Positions 1 to 9,163 of a DNA stretch of 64,000 bases are shown here, piece by piece; within the stretch, counting starts at the first letter, position 1, and each line of letters begins with the position of its first letter. The notes under the pieces were generated by a model. That model was not told the DNA's origin, did not search any database, and saw nothing but the letters and a program-made list of their open reading frames with translations. The stretch is from Ophiostoma sp. CBS 140.51 (lineage: Eukaryota; Ascomycota; Sordariomycetes; Ophiostomatales; Ophiostomataceae), in assembly GCA_029298735.1 (NCBI GenBank), contig JANSLP010000024.1, forward strand, positions 1 to 64,000, in the 5' to 3' direction. The translations under genes were made by a program, and so were the position numbers.

Positions 1-1
1 T

Positions 2-109
2 GTCACGGTCGAAGAACGTGATGATGACGGTGATGACGAAGACGAAGAGGAGGAGGAGGGTGAAGATGAAGAGGCAGTAGAAGAGGCAGACGAAGCAGAA
101 ACGACATGA
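2..109 (+). CDS. C-terminal acidic tail of an unidentified protein (5' partial)
   Basis: An open frame enters the window from the left and ends at a TGA at 107-109. The 35 visible codons are almost all Glu and Asp with a few Val, Ala and Thr, so the piece is a strongly acidic, disordered C-terminus. Codon third positions mix G/C and A/T, and the frame is closed right after the acidic run, as expected for a real tail. No domain is visible, so the family cannot be named. It converges on hapX. Acidic tails are common in histone chaperones, nucleolar proteins and ribosome-biogenesis factors, but nothing here selects among them. Confidence 0.55.
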   Translation, partial: VTVEERDDDGDDEDEEEEEGEDEEAVEEADEAETT

Positions 110-562
110 AAACCCCTAAATGTCAACCTGCTCCTCATAGGCAACGTGCGTCAACAATAATATGTACAAATAGAGAAGTGAGAACGATCCGGCCGGAAAC
201 AGGAGACCCAAATATACAGTGCAAAGGTGAAAGCAGATAAAATCAAAGTGCCGACCCAAAACAGTAAACCCTATTCCGCCATACCTCCACCGGCATTTTT
301 TGTATCTATGGGGTAGTAGTACTTTTTAGTTTTTCTTGAAGCTCGTTTCATAATTCTTTTTCTTTTTTTTGTTCCGTCACCTCTCGTTGGGAACTCCATT
401 ATCATACACATCGCCAAAAAAAAAAAAAGAAACATAAAAAAGGGGGCATTAGGTCGGGCCTGGTTCCCTCCAAGTCGGTCATAATTTTGATAAAAAAAAG
501 AAGGCAGAGGTAGTCGCTAAAAAAAGAGAGAGAGAGCATCAAAGGGTCATGCGGTAGCCGGG
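110..562. other. Convergent intergenic stretch between the partial gene and hapX
   Basis: No gene is seen. It holds A- and T-rich runs (poly-A near 416-428, T-rich 352-372) that suit the 3' untranslated regions of two converging transcripts. Confidence 0.5.
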
Positions 563-2737
563 TTACGGCTCCTTGCCGAACCGAATGTCAAATCCCTTGA
601 GCACACTCATGATGCTGGCGGCCTCGACCTCCATGGGGTGCCGTGCGGCAGGCTGGTTGGGATCGTGCCGGGGCGCGGCGCGCAGCTTGGGCAGCCAAGT
701 GCTGATCTCGTCGGTGGCTTCCTCAAAGTGCCGGTGGCTAGACAGCGTCTTGTAGGCGTCGGCACACGACAAGCTAATGCTCTTCTTGGCGGCGTCGGCG
801 GTCAATGAGCTTCCGTTAGGACCCACGAACGTAGATGATGGCGCAGTGGAGATAGGCGGGTTTGCCGGAGCAGCGGCCGCCTTCTTGTCCTTGCAGCAAC
901 CGCCGCCGGCACCACCGCCGCCACAGCATCCACCACCGCCAGCACCCTGGCGATCAAAGTTGGCAGCCAGTGACCGACAGAACAGGCCCGAGATGGGATC
1001 GGACAAACATTGGGCACAAGTACCAGGACCACCGGGGCCGCACTTAGACCGAGGTGCTTCGGACGGGGCGGCTACTGACGTAGGTGCAGCCAGCTTGCTG
1101 GCCTCCTGCTTCTGCTTTCTCAGAGCGGCCATGCTCGAAAGCTTGATGGCGCCGGTGGCCGTCACCTCGAGAGGCATGGGGGCCAGGTCGGTCTCCGAGG
1201 GCGGCGGGGTCTTCTGCTGAGCGACAACAGTACCTGCCGAGATGGCCAGGCTGCCAGTCATGGTGACACCGGGCATGCTGTCAGCACAGACACAGTATGT
1301 GCCGTCCGAGCAGAAGCCGCAGCGCTCCTTCAAGGGGATCTCAAACCCAGGTGCGGCTTGCTGGATCTGTTGTTGGGGTTGCGGCTGGTGGCGGGGCTGC
1401 ATGGAAGGAAGGGGTGTGCGGACGGGAGTCGCCTTGGGCCGGGAGAACATGTGGGTGAAATCGATCTCGGTGCTAGCGTCGATGTCGCTAAAGTGGCGCG
1501 CACGCTTCTCTTCGGGGGCGAGGGGCGTCGGCGAGGAGGTTGAGTGTGAACGCTTCAGCTCGGAGGGGACGTTGCTAAAACCACCACCCGTCAGAGCGTT
1601 GATGCTAGCCTCGAGGCAGGCACACTTGGTGCCCAGTGTGCACTTGCCGCAGTCCATGGACACGGTGGCGGCCATGACCTCGTCGGCACAGGCACATGTG
1701 CCGTTCACGTTGCAGTTGCCGCAGGTCAGCTCTTCATCATCAGGTGGCGATATGATCTGAGAGATGGAGAAGGGCTGGGCGGATATCCGCCGGCCAGAGG
1801 CAGAGGAGATAGAGCTGGATGTGCTTCCCCGCTGCTGGTCATGCTGAAGAAGCTTGTGGGGGACGGGAGAGTGTATGTGGCTGAGGGATTGTTGATGTTG
1901 GTGTTGCTGCTGCAACTGATGGGGTTGATGTTGTGTCTGTTGTGGCTGGATAGAGTTGTTCCGGTGCATGCTGTTGCTGCGTGCCGACGACTGTGATGCC
2001 TGGCGCTCCTTGGTGGACCATGCCTGGTTGGTAGCCTTCTCCTTCTCGAGTAGGCTCTCCAGCATCTGGCACCGGCTGCGGAGGACCTGGACCTCAGTCT
2101 CGAGTGTCCGGATCTTGTCCTGAGATTCCCGCTCGGCACGGTCGTGCTCGTTCTTCTGGTCCTCCAACAGGTCCTCCAGCTCACCGACGCGGGCTGCTCT
2201 CCGTTCACGGAAAGCACGCTGTGCAGCACGATTCTGGGCCTTACGCTTTGTCGGCGGCGTGTCTGTGGCAGGCTTGCGGCCCGGCTTAGGACGCGGCGGA
2301 ATAACCCACTCCTTGCTTGTGATGGACATGGGTGGCTTGCCAGCAGCCGAGATCGGACTCTGTGCTGTGGCCGGCGACTGGGCCGCGGCCATCGGAGAAA
2401 CGACCGAAGTCATGGACATGACGTTGCCACCAGGTGAGTTGGCGGCGATCTGCATTTGGAGTGGCCGGACGGCGGGAGTGGTGCCGGCTGGTGATGGTGC
2501 CACGGGCTTGATAGCCAGCTGTGGCTTAGGAGCGACGGAGGTACTGGACGTGGAGGAGATGGATGTTGATGTGCTGGGTTTCGGTGAGTCGTGAGAAGAC
2601 ATCGGCGAGGCGGGCGACATCGGCGTGCTGCTCTTGCTGCTGTAGGCCGAAGCGAGGGGCGCTGGCGAGAAGGCAGTCGGCAACGGCGACTTCATTGCAA
2701 GAGACGGGTTTGGCGACGGCGCCATGACAGCGAACAT
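563..2737 (-). CDS. hapX: HapX-type bZIP iron-starvation regulator
   Basis: This 724-aa protein has the full HapX signature. Residues 142-158 (KEWVIPPRPKPGRKP) form the Hap4-like segment that binds the CCAAT-binding complex. A bZIP basic region (about 164-182, with NRAAQRAFRERR) and a leucine/coiled-coil segment (about 186-235) follow. Four cysteine-rich motifs lie at about 339-350, 363-374, 473-484 and 566-577, in the CGxC...CxC style that senses iron in HapX. In Aspergillus, HapX with the CBC represses iron-consuming genes and activates siderophore synthesis under iron starvation. Long Gln/His- and Ser/Pro-rich linkers and an extra Gly/Cys run (about 598-616) are present. The gene is intronless as read. 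A second in-frame Met at residue 5 is an alternative start. The long divergent promoter carries GATA elements described separately. Confidence 0.95.
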   Translation of the reverse strand: MFAVMAPSPNPSLAMKSPLPTAFSPAPLASAYSSKSSTPMSPASPMSSHDSPKPSTSTSISSTSSTSVAPKPQLAIKPVAPSPAGTTPAVRPLQMQIAANSPGGNVMSMTSVVSPMAAAQSPATAQSPISAAGKPPMSITSKEWVIPPRPKPGRKPATDTPPTKRKAQNRAAQRAFRERRAARVGELEDLLEDQKNEHDRAERESQDKIRTLETEVQVLRSRCQMLESLLEKEKATNQAWSTKERQASQSSARSNSMHRNNSIQPQQTQHQPHQLQQQHQHQQSLSHIHSPVPHKLLQHDQQRGSTSSSISSASGRRISAQPFSISQIISPPDDEELTCGNCNVNGTCACADEVMAATVSMDCGKCTLGTKCACLEASINALTGGGFSNVPSELKRSHSTSSPTPLAPEEKRARHFSDIDASTEIDFTHMFSRPKATPVRTPLPSMQPRHQPQPQQQIQQAAPGFEIPLKERCGFCSDGTYCVCADSMPGVTMTGSLAISAGTVVAQQKTPPPSETDLAPMPLEVTATGAIKLSSMAALRKQKQEASKLAAPTSVAAPSEAPRSKCGPGGPGTCAQCLSDPISGLFCRSLAANFDRQGAGGGGCCGGGGAGGGCCKDKKAAAAPANPPISTAPSSTFVGPNGSSLTADAAKKSISLSCADAYKTLSSHRHFEEATDEISTWLPKLRAAPRHDPNQPAARHPMEVEAASIMSVLKGFDIRFGKEP

Positions 2738-5460
2738 CTCAAACCGAGAAGCGCTGCGGCGTGGCGGTCATGCACAAGGCGAAAGTTGTTGTGAGGACGG
2801 ATCAACGGATCGAAAATAAACGGGATCTCGGGATCCCGATTGGTGGCGTGGCCGGTGACGATGACGACGCGGAGTTATGGACAATGGTGATTCTGTGGGA
2901 CGTGTGAAAATTGTGGTGGTTGTGTGATTATGTCGTGAAGATGCGATAAGATGCGTTTGAACGATTTGTGAATTGTGAGTTGCGGTCACCCGATGTGTGA
3001 AAGGGACGATAATAATACGAGGGAAACCGATTTCTGGGCGGCGATGGCCGGAAGGGTGTTATTATTAAGTATTTTTTTTTATCCCTCTTCTTTCTTAAGC
3101 CGGCTGGGTGGCCGGAATCGCCCTTGGCTGTTAGGGCGCAGAGTTGCCGAATTGGTGCGTTTATTTTGGCGGTATTTTGGCGGATGCCAGGAAAAAGATC
3201 GGTAGCTGGTGCGCTCTGGCTTGTTAGCCCCGCCAAGGTCGTGTAGTGGAATTCTGGAGCTGCGCGTTTCAATCTCCGGGTAGCGTGTGCAAGTTGCTGT
3301 TTGTTGCCCCTCGTGCCTCGTGGGTAGGGGAGCTTGAGCTGTGGTGATTGTTGGAGGCAATGTGTTTGTTGTGTGCAAAATAGAGAAAATGGTAAGTCAG
3401 GATGCGATAATTGAGATGTGAAAAGGGGGTAAAAGTGAGGAGGGAGAGAAGTGAAAACAACGGTGGAAAGAATGATGGGGAAAGGAATGAGGGAACAGGA
3501 AAGAGAAGTCGCGACCGAGGGAAGGCGCAAAAAACAGCTTGCGTTCGCGCAGGAAGGAGCCGCTGCTGGAACAGTGGGAAAATCAAATTTGCGGTGGCGG
3601 ACTCAGCAAGTACAAACGACCCCACCACGCCCGCTCTGCAGCGAGTTCTTTCCTGATTGGGGTTGCCTGAGGAAAAGAAATCAAAGGAAGGACCTGGTCC
3701 AGCATGCGACTCTGCGATTCTACGGCGATAGCTTGACGAGTCATACACTTAAGGTGCAGTTGGGACAAAGTTTGGAGAAACTGCTGTCGTGTTTCTGGGC
3801 AGGCAGTGTAAGAGCAAGACGAAGATCCAGAAGCAAAAGACAAAGCCGCCAAAATCACGCGCTGATCCAACGCCAAAACTTTACCCCCATCTGTGCTCTT
3901 TCTCTTTCTTCAAGGGTCTGTCACTCGCTCTTTCCCTCTTTCACAAGTCTCTTTTTGAGCCCCGAGGCCCCCTCTGCTTTGGGGCCGACGAACGGTCTTT
4001 CCTTCTTCTGTCCGTCTTTTTTCTTGGGCATGTTTTGGGGCTTTATGAGCATTTTTTGCAGTGGTGTCCCCGTTGTAAAGTATGGGGCGCGTGTGGTTGT
4101 GTGGGGGCTCTTTTTTTTCCTTGCTGGGCCCCCGGCTAACACGCTGATTTGCTGGCTCGGCTGAAGGCAGACGAAGAAGCGAGGAAAAAGAGACAAGAAA
4201 AAATCAGAGGAAAGTGGGCCCACTGATGCGATTGATAAGATAATTTTTCCTAGGGTCTTGGCCCGCGCTCCTTTTTCGTTTTTCTGTTTTCCTGTTTCTC
4301 TCACCCATCTTCACCCACACCTTCGTAGAAATCGCGCCATTTGCGCTTCTCGGAAGGAGGATTTCCCTACGGAGTATTCCAGTCACACTCTTTTCTTTTC
4401 TGATTCTCCCCACCTTGTCAGGAGATGCATCAATGCGTCGTGATTGGGTCCAGGTGGAGGCCACACGGGACAATCTGGATTTCGTCTGACCCAACGCAGC
4501 GTCAGCGGAATTGAGTATGAACTGTACATAACTAAAAGTATGAAGGACGCCTCAAGAGAAATGTAGCGTTGCAGAGTTTTCAAACCCTTGCGTAAGAGGT
4601 ATCGAATGGCCCCGGCCAGGCTGTGGTGCCAAGCAGCGTCCCAATTTACCATTTTACCAGTGTCCAGAGTTGCACACGTCGCCTTGTTGAGCGAGGGGTG
4701 GCTTTCTATGGGCACGGGACGGCTGGTGAACCGGTATCGGCGGCGAGGACAAGGGAAGACATGTTTCTCAATGGCGACTTTTGAATCTCTTGATCCTTCG
4801 ACAAAGATATTCTTTGTCGATGCACACTATTGAAGACAGCGTCACAATAAACTTGCATTCGACTCATCGAACCCTGACAGATACTCTCGAGATCGACGAG
4901 CAGCGACTTCGGAAGCATCGGTCTGGCATGCAATGGTACGAAGGTACTTTTCCTGAACCGCAAGCTTAACCGCATTGCCTGCTGGAGCAGTTGTCTCCCG
5001 AGTGAAAGAGTCGTTGGGAGCTGCCTCTGTGTGAGTACTCCGTAGTGGGTATGTGGGGGTTTCCCACCGAAAGAAAGGCGCAAAAGCGCCCCGGTCCCAA
5101 CAAATGCAGCGCCAGGAAATACGACCCCAGCTTCGGATTCCGTCGGATGGTCGGTTCGTGCTGGACAGCAAAATCAATTGCAGAGTCCATCGAAACGACA
5201 GAGACACAGGGACAATTTATGTGCATCGAGGACATCTTGAACACAATTATGCTCGAAATTGAAGAAGATCTCAGGTTCGGTTGTCTTCAAAAATTATGTG
5301 CTCATTGATGGGGAAGAAAACCGAGGCGAGGGACATTCGAGAAGCTCACTCAAATAAAAACACAACCTACATGGGCCACATGTCCCGATCCATCGTAGTG
5401 GTGTGGCAGAGCCAAGGCCAAGAACGAGGAGTCGGGGTGCACGAGGGATGTCGAGATTTT

Positions 5461-5469
5461 TTATCAGAT
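5461..5469 (-). promoter_or_regulatory. ATCWGATAA element (SreA/Fep1-type GATA site)
   Basis: The plus strand reads TTATCAGAT, so the minus strand is ATCTGATAA, a perfect match to the extended GATA site known for iron regulators of the SreA/Fep1/Sre1 family. It is about 2.7 kb upstream of hapX, a known SreA target in Aspergillus, and about 1 kb upstream of cog2. Function is inferred. Confidence 0.4.
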
Positions 5470-6185
5470 CAAAACACAGGGACCATGCAAGATTATCAAT
5501 CTCAACGTCTCCTCGGAGGAGAAATAGGAGGGCTGTTTGTGGCCAGAGGATGGGCAAAAAAGGACGAAAAAGAAAATGGAAAAAAGAGGAGAAACAAAGC
5601 GGAAGCGAGACAGGAGCGAATCACACACAAAAGAGCAGAGAAAAGGGCAAAAGAGCCGAGAAATGGCCGCTCTGTTTCTGGACGATGTCGCTTCGCCTAT
5701 CCGCGCGAGGCCAATTCCTTTGGTTTCGGCGGTAGCAGCGCTGACGTTCAGCGGCCGTCCAGCCAGTAGATGGCGCCAAAATGTTAAGCGTAGCGTGTTG
5801 AGTGCCCTGAGCGCCCTGTGTGCCCTGTTTCAGCACACCCCCGCTCCTGCCACGGCTAGTTATCTCTGGACGATCTATGGCGAATGGGCGGCGACAATTT
5901 GAAAAGAGACAACACAGGACTGCAGAAAGATGAAAGAAAGGGCAAGCAAATGCCGAGAGATAATGGCACACCCGGATCAAGGGGCTTTGATCCGAAAGCA
6001 CGCAATAGAGGCAAAAAAGAAGTTCCAAAGATGATCTGATAGTATGTCGTTCGACGGTGAAGCGACGGTGAAAGGAAAGAATTGCCCCTTCTGAGCTCGT
6101 TTGGATACAATGGCCGATCGGATGGGACTATTTGCAGTAGTCGACGGAAATAATGACCGGCGTTGAGTAGCGAAAGCACATAGAA

Positions 6186-6194
6186 TTATCAGAT
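6186..6194 (-). promoter_or_regulatory. Second ATCWGATAA element (SreA/Fep1-type GATA site)
   Basis: Minus strand ATCTGATAA, identical to the site at 5461-5469. An 8/9 match (ATCTGATAG, plus strand) lies at 6034-6042. It is 265 bases upstream of cog2 and 3.45 kb upstream of hapX, so its target is uncertain. Confidence 0.35.
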
Positions 6195-6458
6195 CAAATC
6201 AGAGTGAATAACTGAGAGTTGAAAATAGACTGTGCGTTATACAGTGCTCACTGTATTCTTGCACCGTATACTGCTCTTTTTGCACGTGATATTACATCAG
6301 CAATAAAGGTGGGACCTGGCAGCTAAGCCCACATGGGCATCAAGCTCCACGACACGACGACCTCACCTTTGCGACGGCATCTTAACACGCGAGCCTACGA
6401 CACCTCCCATTGCCCATATCCCAAGGCTTTTCTCCTCAATTCACACACACCATAAATC

Positions 6459-7529
6459 ATGGAATCATCACAACACAGTTCGGCCCGCGGCCGGCCACCA
6501 CCCTCGCCGTACAGCACCTACAGCGGCTTCCAACTCCCCTCTTCATCTTCGTCTGATAGTGGCGCCGAAGGCAACGGAAACGGACGCCGCAACGGCAATG
6601 GCAACGGCTTCGGCTTCGGTGCTGACGATGACGAGGACGACTTTGATGATGACGACCTCGGCCTACCTTTTCCCACAGCGCTTTCGCGCAAAGACTTTCT
6701 GACGCCCGCCTTTGACGCCACAGCATACCTCTCTTCACTCTTCCCCTCGGGCGACGACAATACCTCATCTCAGCGTCTCCAAACACTAGAAGACTTGCGG
6801 GCCGAATTGCGCGAACGCAGCAGCGCCATCAGTGCCGAGCTTCTGGAGCTGGTGAATGCTAACTACACGAGTTTCCTGGGCCTCGGTGACGAGCTCAAGG
6901 GTGGCGACGAGAAAGTGGAGGATGTGCGGGTGGCACTCTTTGGGTTCCGGCGGTCCGTCGAAGATGTGCAAGCACGAGTGCGGGAACGGCGGGTGGCCGT
7001 TGGGGATGCATGCCAAGAGTTAGGCCAAGTACGGACGGCCATCGACACAGGAAGACGGCTGCTTGAGTTGGACGAGCGGGTGGCACAGCTGGAAGACAAG
7101 CTGTCGATTGGCGAGAGCGGGGCACAAAAAACGACATCAGCAAACGACGAGGGGCTCGACTTTGCCGACATTGACGAAGACGAAGAGGACGAGGAAGAGG
7201 ACGAGGACGAGGACGACAACGACGAAACAAGCCCCGTGTTTGTGGCTAGCGGGCCAAGGAAACTGGCTACTCTGGCTCGTGACCTTTTGCTGGCAACACG
7301 ACTGGCCGATAGCCTTGGCCACCAGCTGCCGTTGGTCAAGAAGATTGACGAGCGGCTCACCAAGTGCGAGAGCACACTGATAATGGACTTGAATGCAGCC
7401 GTCAAGGAGGCACGGTCCATCTCGAGAAGCAAAAACAAGGCGGCACAAGCGCGGCTGCTCAAACTATTGGCCGTCTACCGCGTGCTCGATCGCGAAGACG
7501 AGGTTGTGCGTGTGCTGAAGGAGAAATAG
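6459..7529 (+). CDS. cog2: Conserved oligomeric Golgi complex subunit 2 (COG2-like)
   Basis: The 356-aa product matches the N-terminal COG2 domain: a segment with LPFPTALSRKDFLTPAFD at about residues 68-85, then a long helical region with RLQTLEDLRAELRERSSAI and VNANYTSFLGLGDELKGG typical of COG vesicle-tethering subunits. COG2 is part of lobe A of the COG tether for retrograde traffic within the Golgi. The protein is short compared with animal COG2 (over 700 aa) but in the range of fungal forms, which keep mainly the N-terminal domain. A Gly/Asn-rich stretch and a Glu/Asp run (about 231-252) are low-complexity insertions. It is intronless, and its ATG follows an AC-rich leader. It converges on the uL1m gene. 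Confidence 0.85.
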   Translation: MESSQHSSARGRPPPSPYSTYSGFQLPSSSSSDSGAEGNGNGRRNGNGNGFGFGADDDEDDFDDDDLGLPFPTALSRKDFLTPAFDATAYLSSLFPSGDDNTSSQRLQTLEDLRAELRERSSAISAELLELVNANYTSFLGLGDELKGGDEKVEDVRVALFGFRRSVEDVQARVRERRVAVGDACQELGQVRTAIDTGRRLLELDERVAQLEDKLSIGESGAQKTTSANDEGLDFADIDEDEEDEEEDEDEDDNDETSPVFVASGPRKLATLARDLLLATRLADSLGHQLPLVKKIDERLTKCESTLIMDLNAAVKEARSISRSKNKAAQARLLKLLAVYRVLDREDEVVRVLKEK

Positions 7530-7793
7530 AACCTCTCGCTTTCAGACGATTCGACGATCCACATCAATGTGTCAATGTAATATAGATAATGAAACACCTT
7601 TATGTTCTCATTATGATCTCATTTGTAGGCTCATGTGTGTGTCTTTTTGTGCTCTCTAAAAGCATGCTATGGTGGTGATATACAGGTAAAAATCCAAATA
7701 TGCCCAAGCCCCAAATTGGATATCATACAATACTTTTGATCTCGTCCTCGCTTTTCATCCTCGCTCAGCTCGCTACTCCTCCTCGCTCGCCCC

Positions 7794-8717
7794 TCACATA
7801 ACCGACGACAGCTTCGCCACCGTAACGCTCTCGTCGGTCGGGTTAAAGTTGCCGTTCAAGCTGAAGCCAGGGCCGTTGGTCGTGCTCAACACCACCTCGT
7901 CAATGACCTTGACCGAAGTGTGCGACACGGACCGCATCTCCGCCTTGAGCTGGTCCATAAACACCTTGATGTTGTCGCCCAGCATCTGCGGCGAAAAGCT
8001 AAGCATGCCAATGGCCATGCGCACCACACCCACGTGCTCCTTGTAGTTGTCCGTGCCGGCAATGTCGCGCATGACCGCGCGGACATCGCTGGCAATCGTC
8101 TTGGTCTTGGCGCTCGGCATCAGACCCTTGGGGCCCAGGATCGGGCCCAGGCCGGCCTTCATCAGCTCGGGGACCGAGTCAATGTGGCACACCAACCGGT
8201 TGAAGTTGATCTCGCCGGCCTTGATGGCAGCAAAGAGCGACTCTTCACCAACAGCCACGGCACCGTCGATACGGGCATCGGTGGCAATCTTGCTGCCCTC
8301 CTTGCAGACGACGGCAATCCGAAAGTCGGAGCTGGTCGGGTACGGAAGGCGGATACGGTCGCGCAGCACGGCACCTGTCTTGTTGGTCTGGATCTTGACG
8401 GCCAGCTCATAGCAGGTGCTCAATGGCGGCCGGCCGACCTCGTAGGCGCGCAGGTAGCGCATGGCGTCGCAGAGCGAGTAGCGCTGGAGCTTGGCCTTGT
8501 CGCGGATGCGGTATGCCTTGTAGACGGTCTTCTTCTCGGGCTGCTTATTGTTTTTCTGGGAGGCATGTCGTGTTTGTTGGACAGACATCGACAGAGATGG
8601 GAGGAGAAACCGGGGAATCGAGGAGGCAGCAGCGAGGGCCATGTGTGGCCGTGGCCGTGTTGTTGCCTGCATGGCTGTGCTCGCCATGGCGACGAGGCAT
8701 TGGCGTTGTGAGGCCAT
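7794..8717 (-). CDS. mrpl1: Mitochondrial large-subunit ribosomal protein uL1m
   Basis: The 307-aa protein begins with a basic, acid-free stretch rich in Ala, Ser, Thr and Arg that suits a mitochondrial targeting peptide (about residues 1-55). It continues as a bacterial-type L1 protein: ...CKEGSKIATDARIDGAV, the LGPILGPKGLMPSAK segment (L1 signature) at about residues 191-206, and the C-terminal SPQMLGDNIKVFMDQLKAEM helix. uL1 forms the L1 stalk at the E site of the mitoribosome. It is intronless. The promoter is shared with the glutamyl-tRNA synthetase gene (446 bp between start codons), pairing two translation genes. Confidence 0.93.
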   Translation of the reverse strand: MASQRQCLVAMASTAMQATTRPRPHMALAAASSIPRFLLPSLSMSVQQTRHASQKNNKQPEKKTVYKAYRIRDKAKLQRYSLCDAMRYLRAYEVGRPPLSTCYELAVKIQTNKTGAVLRDRIRLPYPTSSDFRIAVVCKEGSKIATDARIDGAVAVGEESLFAAIKAGEINFNRLVCHIDSVPELMKAGLGPILGPKGLMPSAKTKTIASDVRAVMRDIAGTDNYKEHVGVVRMAIGMLSFSPQMLGDNIKVFMDQLKAEMRSVSHTSVKVIDEVVLSTTNGPGFSLNGNFNPTDESVTVAKLSSVM

Positions 8718-9163
8718 TGTGTGGTGTGTGAGGACGTTGTATGTCGGGACTTTGACGATACTGTCGATGGTCGCGCGATGTCTTTTTTGGTGGTCGTCAA
8801 TTGGAGAGCTTCAAAATTTACCCTAGCAGGCAATTTTGTTGGTGCCTCGGATTTTAGGCCACCGCCAATTACCACCCGAGCCACCCAAATGGACCCAACA
8901 AGTGACAGCCAATTTTTTGCCCCGATAAGATAAGGGGCGGGCAAAGAGTCAGAACCCCGAGCCAAACAGGCGACAGGCACCTGAACCCCACTAACACGCC
9001 TGCCAACCGTCAGTCAGGGCACTTTTTTTCCTCTTTCAGGCCCAGTAACCCCGCGATATCACACGACAGGCGACTTTGAAAAGCTTTTGGAGCTTCACCA
9101 CCAACAAACCAGTCCAACATTTTCCGGCATTGCAGCCACACTCCACCCCCAACGACCACAAAC
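8718..9163. promoter_or_regulatory. Divergent promoter of uL1m and glutamyl-tRNA synthetase genes
   Basis: This 446-bp divergent region contains, on the minus strand at 8812-8827, GCTAGGGTAAATTTTG, about 95-110 bases upstream of the uL1m start. Its core TAGGGTAAA recurs in the eL21/uS4 promoter at 34308-34316. No other gene is seen. Confidence 0.5.

Larger units (their letters stand above)
2738..6458. promoter_or_regulatory. 3.7 kb divergent intergenic region between hapX and cog2
   Basis: No supportable gene lies here. On the hapX side the first ~1.3 kb is pyrimidine-rich in the sense direction, as in a long fungal leader. A CCAAT pentamer (minus strand) sits at 2839-2843, about 95 bases upstream of the hapX start. 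Two perfect matches to the GATA-factor consensus ATCWGATAA lie at 5461-5469 and 6186-6194 (both minus strand), and an 8/9 match at 6034-6042. The region also holds a GATAAGATAA tandem near 4234. Open frames here are unconserved and low-complexity. Confidence 0.5.

Noticed and set aside
4845..4890. TCGAACCC resembling a tRNA T-loop on the minus strand
   Set aside because: The matching half of the B box is missing and no cloverleaf can be folded around it.
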